Source of the DNA: a virus
Direction: 5' to 3' (one strand)
Virus record (IMG/VR): IMGVR_UViG_3300002835_000007
Span: 141,932 to 205,931 of that record
DNA: 64,000 nt
Positions 61,974 to 64,000 of this stretch are shown one piece after another; position 1 is the first letter of the stretch; each line of letters begins with the position of its first letter. Made by a program: the position numbers and the translations under genes. The notes under the pieces were generated by a model that searched no databases, was not told the origin of the DNA, and saw only the letters and a program-made list of their open reading frames with translations.

Positions 61974-62638
61974 TGGCTGGAAGAATATCATATTACGGTG
62001 GAATAGTTAAAGATAGGTTAGTATTAGATTTAGATGCTGGTAAAAAAGCGTCTTATGTTAGTGGAAGTACAGCATGGAACGATATTAGCTACACAAATAA
62101 TAATTCTACATTGGTAAATAGTCCAGTGTTTAGTTCAAATAATGGTGGTACTATATTATTTGATGGTTTTGATGATTACGCAACAATTAATTCAGCAACA
62201 ACAATTAATTCAGCAACTGAGTTTACATTTAGTATTTGGGTTAAATCTAGTGTAATTGCTACTGAACAAATGTTATTTCAATGTGCTAATGCCTCTTTAA
62301 GTGGTTGGAATTTTGAAATTTATCAAAGTAAATTTTTACTTCAATGCTATCCTGGAGGTGGGTTTACACAAGCGACAACTGTAATGTCATCAAATGTTTG
62401 GTATAATCTAGTTGCTACATATAGTAATGGTAGTCAAGTATTTTATAATAATGGGTCTCAGAATGGTACCGCTAGTAGAACATTCACACCTTCATCAGCT
62501 CAAATAGTTATTGGTAAATGGATAAATCAACCATTACCATTAACTGGTAATATAGGTCAAATATTATTTTATAATAAAGCGTTATCAGCTACAGAAGTCT
62601 TACAAAACTATAATGCAACAAAAGGTAGATATTTATAA
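61973..62638 (+). CDS. LamG-like lectin, copy B
   Basis: 221 residues. LDLDAGKKASYVSGSTAWND, then TILFDGFDDYATINSAT, FTFSIWVKSSVIATEQ, VWYNLVATYSNGSQVFYNNG and ILFYNKALSATEVLQNYNAT. Same fold and ending as copy A. It starts by TAATG overlap. Position-for-position it differs a lot from copy A in the loops, which suggests divergent binding specificity. Confidence 0.75.
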   Translation: MAGRISYYGGIVKDRLVLDLDAGKKASYVSGSTAWNDISYTNNNSTLVNSPVFSSNNGGTILFDGFDDYATINSATTINSATEFTFSIWVKSSVIATEQMLFQCANASLSGWNFEIYQSKFLLQCYPGGGFTQATTVMSSNVWYNLVATYSNGSQVFYNNGSQNGTASRTFTPSSAQIVIGKWINQPLPLTGNIGQILFYNKALSATEVLQNYNATKGRYL

Positions 62639-62641
62639 ATT

Positions 62642-62914
62642 ATGGAAACAAATTTAAATGATTACGAAAACAGAAAATTCATGATATTTAATGTATCTGA
62701 ATTAGTACTTATTGATTTTACTCAAGTACAAGAAACATCAATTGATACAGTTAGAAAATCAATCGATGGTACCAAAACATTTGTTAAATGGGATTCAGTT
62801 GAAATACCTTCATCGGTATTAGATTTAACAACAAGTGAAGGACCATATACTTATGATGAAATATCAATAATATTAAATGGCCCAGAATGGACTGATGATA
62901 GACCAATGCCATGA
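62642..62914 (+). CDS. small fibre-linked protein (90 aa)
   Basis: 90 residues: METNLNDYENRKFMIFNVSE, then ETSIDTVRKSIDGTKTFVKW and the C-terminal DEISIILNGPEWTDDRPMP. It lies between two lectin genes; the downstream one starts in an ATGA overlap. A TATTTATAA copy lies three bases upstream, inside the previous gene's stop. Probably a small connector or chaperone for the lectins; no family known. Confidence 0.55.
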   Translation: METNLNDYENRKFMIFNVSELVLIDFTQVQETSIDTVRKSIDGTKTFVKWDSVEIPSSVLDLTTSEGPYTYDEISIILNGPEWTDDRPMP

Positions 62915-63606
62915 GTACAGCTAAAAATTATAGAGGACCTAACATTATTAAAGATGGATTGGTGTTGTATTTAGATGTTGCTACTAATAATTCATATAAT
63001 AGATATATTTCAACTGCAACTTGGAGAGATATTTCTGGCAATGGAAATAATGGAACATTAGTAAATGGTCCTACATTTAGTAGTTCTAATGGTGGTAATA
63101 TAGTATTTGATGGTACAGATGACTACTTTAATATCGCTAATCAAATATCAGATGTTATGAACACAATCGATATTTGGCTTAATATGAAATCAACATCACC
63201 TTGCCCTATTTTATATTATGGTTTAGACTCATTTGATTCAAATGTTTGGACATGGGGTATTGCAGTGTTCCCTTCATCAACACATGGTTTTAATGAAGGA
63301 CCATTAAGTTACCCAACAACAAGTTTATATACTGATACAGTAGATTTAAACGTATGGAAAAATTTCACATTAGTCAGAAATGATAATGGTAATGTTAAAT
63401 TATATAAAAACGGTGTTTTAGTTGGTACTAAAGTTGGTGGTGGAACTACTAGTGTTAGAAATGTTAGCGATAGATTATATATCGGTAAAGCTGGGTCAAC
63501 ATATGGTAATTATAGTATAGGTTCTATTAAGATTTATAATAAAGCTTTAACAGCAACAGAAGTCTTGCAAAACTATAATGCAACAAAATCTAGATTTGGA
63601 TTATAG
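62911..63606 (+). CDS. LamG-like lectin, copy C
   Basis: 231 residues. KDGLVLYLDVATNNSYNRYI, then ATWRDISGNGNNGTLVNGPT, IVFDGTDDYFNIANQI, WKNFTLVRNDNGNVKLYKNG and IKIYNKALTATEVLQNYNAT. Third LamG_3 paralogue. The C-termini of B and C are almost identical (NYNATKGRYL and NYNATKSRFGL). Start overlaps the small gene by ATGA. Confidence 0.75.
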   Translation: MSTAKNYRGPNIIKDGLVLYLDVATNNSYNRYISTATWRDISGNGNNGTLVNGPTFSSSNGGNIVFDGTDDYFNIANQISDVMNTIDIWLNMKSTSPCPILYYGLDSFDSNVWTWGIAVFPSSTHGFNEGPLSYPTTSLYTDTVDLNVWKNFTLVRNDNGNVKLYKNGVLVGTKVGGGTTSVRNVSDRLYIGKAGSTYGNYSIGSIKIYNKALTATEVLQNYNATKSRFGL

Positions 63607-63626
63607 TTTATTTTAACAACTCAATA

Positions 63627-63635
63627 TATTTATTA
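63627..63635 (+). promoter_or_regulatory. candidate late promoter (TATTTATTA)
   Basis: TATTTATTA 36 bases before the ATG at 63672. The spacing is longer than usual for this window, leaving a leader that includes the purine-rich GGATAGGGAAAG, one of few SD-like stretches here. Confidence 0.35.
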
Positions 63636-63671
63636 TAAAATAACATTACTGGATAGGGAAAGTAAAAAATT

Positions 63672-64000
63672 ATGCCGAACGAATTTAACATTAAGAATGG
63701 ATTTATATCCAATTCAGACTCTAGAATTATTGGTGGGTTAACCGCAACTACAATATCAGCAACAACATTATTTGGTAATGGTAGTAACCTTACTGGAATA
63801 CCTTCATTTACTGGTGGAACTATTGCTGGTGCAACTAGATTCACTGGCGGTTTAACCGCAAACACAATATCAGCAACAACATATTTTAATTTACCAACAG
63901 ACGTAAGTGTAACTGGTGCTACTTATTCTAATAACACATTTACATATACCAATAACACTGGTGGTACATTCAGCACATTGTTTAATACAATGACTGGATT
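63672..64000 (+). CDS. modular fibre protein, partial (runs off window)
   Basis: The reading frame is open from ATG at 63672 to the window end, about 109 codons. Starts PNEFNIKNGFISNSDSRIIG, then SATTLFGNGSNLTGIPSFTG and SATTYFNLPTDVSVTGATYS, so it contains the shared fibre module in the same order as the 631-aa protein, with NNTGGTFSTL. The C-terminus is beyond the window. Probably another tail fibre subunit. Confidence 0.7.
   Translation, partial: MPNEFNIKNGFISNSDSRIIGGLTATTISATTLFGNGSNLTGIPSFTGGTIAGATRFTGGLTANTISATTYFNLPTDVSVTGATYSNNTFTYTNNTGGTFSTLFNTMTG

Noticed and set aside
1-64000. Integrase, transposase, homing endonuclease or attachment sites
   Set aside because: No such protein motifs or flanking repeats were seen, apart from the doubtful 12-bp inverted repeat reported as a finding.

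Overview
The window is an AT-rich, gene-dense stretch (roughly 70% A+T by eye) of a large tailed phage with a contractile tail, related to the T4 superfamily. T4-type hallmarks are a gp55-like late sigma factor, a gp5-like baseplate hub OB-fold protein, gp13-like and gp15-like neck and tail-completion proteins, a family B DNA polymerase, PhoH and an SNF2 helicase. The host is probably a member of the Bacteroidetes (a Flavobacterium-like bacterium is the best guess). The main reason is two tandem promoter-like sequences upstream of the polymerase that match the Bacteroidetes housekeeping pattern TTG-N20-TAnnTTTG. Starts also generally lack Shine-Dalgarno sequences. No tRNA, integrase, transposase or CRISPR array was seen.

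Layout. (1) Positions 13-7322, minus strand: a zinc-ribbon protein, a run of virion and baseplate genes (DNRLRE-like protein, gp5-like hub, several large unknown structural proteins) and the gp55-like sigma factor. (2) Positions 7326-31421, minus strand: a 24-kb block dominated by carbohydrate enzymes. It holds about 13 glycosyltransferases of several folds, two fused sugar- or choline-activating enzymes, a GatZ-like aldolase, two cupins, two SAM methyltransferases, an SGNH hydrolase, a GDPD-like protein and a HAD phosphatase. PhoH, dUTPase, a variant HD protein and several unknown genes are embedded in it. (3) Positions 31512-34769, minus strand: six probable virion or prohead genes, including one with a WYL-like domain and a tandem pair of paralogues. 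(4) Positions 34830-47331, plus strand: giant fibre genes with YadA-head-like 14-residue repeats, a C-terminal S74 self-cleaving chaperone and lectin-like proteins. (5) Positions 47445-54631: a replication island, with DNA polymerase on the plus strand facing a minus-strand group of neck protein, glutaredoxin and SNF2 helicase, separated by a bidirectional terminator. (6) Positions 54742-64000, plus strand: neck and tail completion genes, then another series of modular fibre proteins and three LamG-like lectins. The last gene runs off the window.

How it may work together. A TATTTATAA-type motif sits 8-15 bases before many of the virion genes and may be the promoter read by the gp55-like sigma. 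The polymerase and probably the helicase use host-type promoters. The glycan block lies in the same strand run as the sigma factor and baseplate genes, and very long, Ser/Thr/Asn/Gly-rich fibres lie next to it. The best working idea is that the phage builds and attaches its own glycan, either to virion fibres or to the host envelope. This is inference; no acceptor can be read from the sequence.
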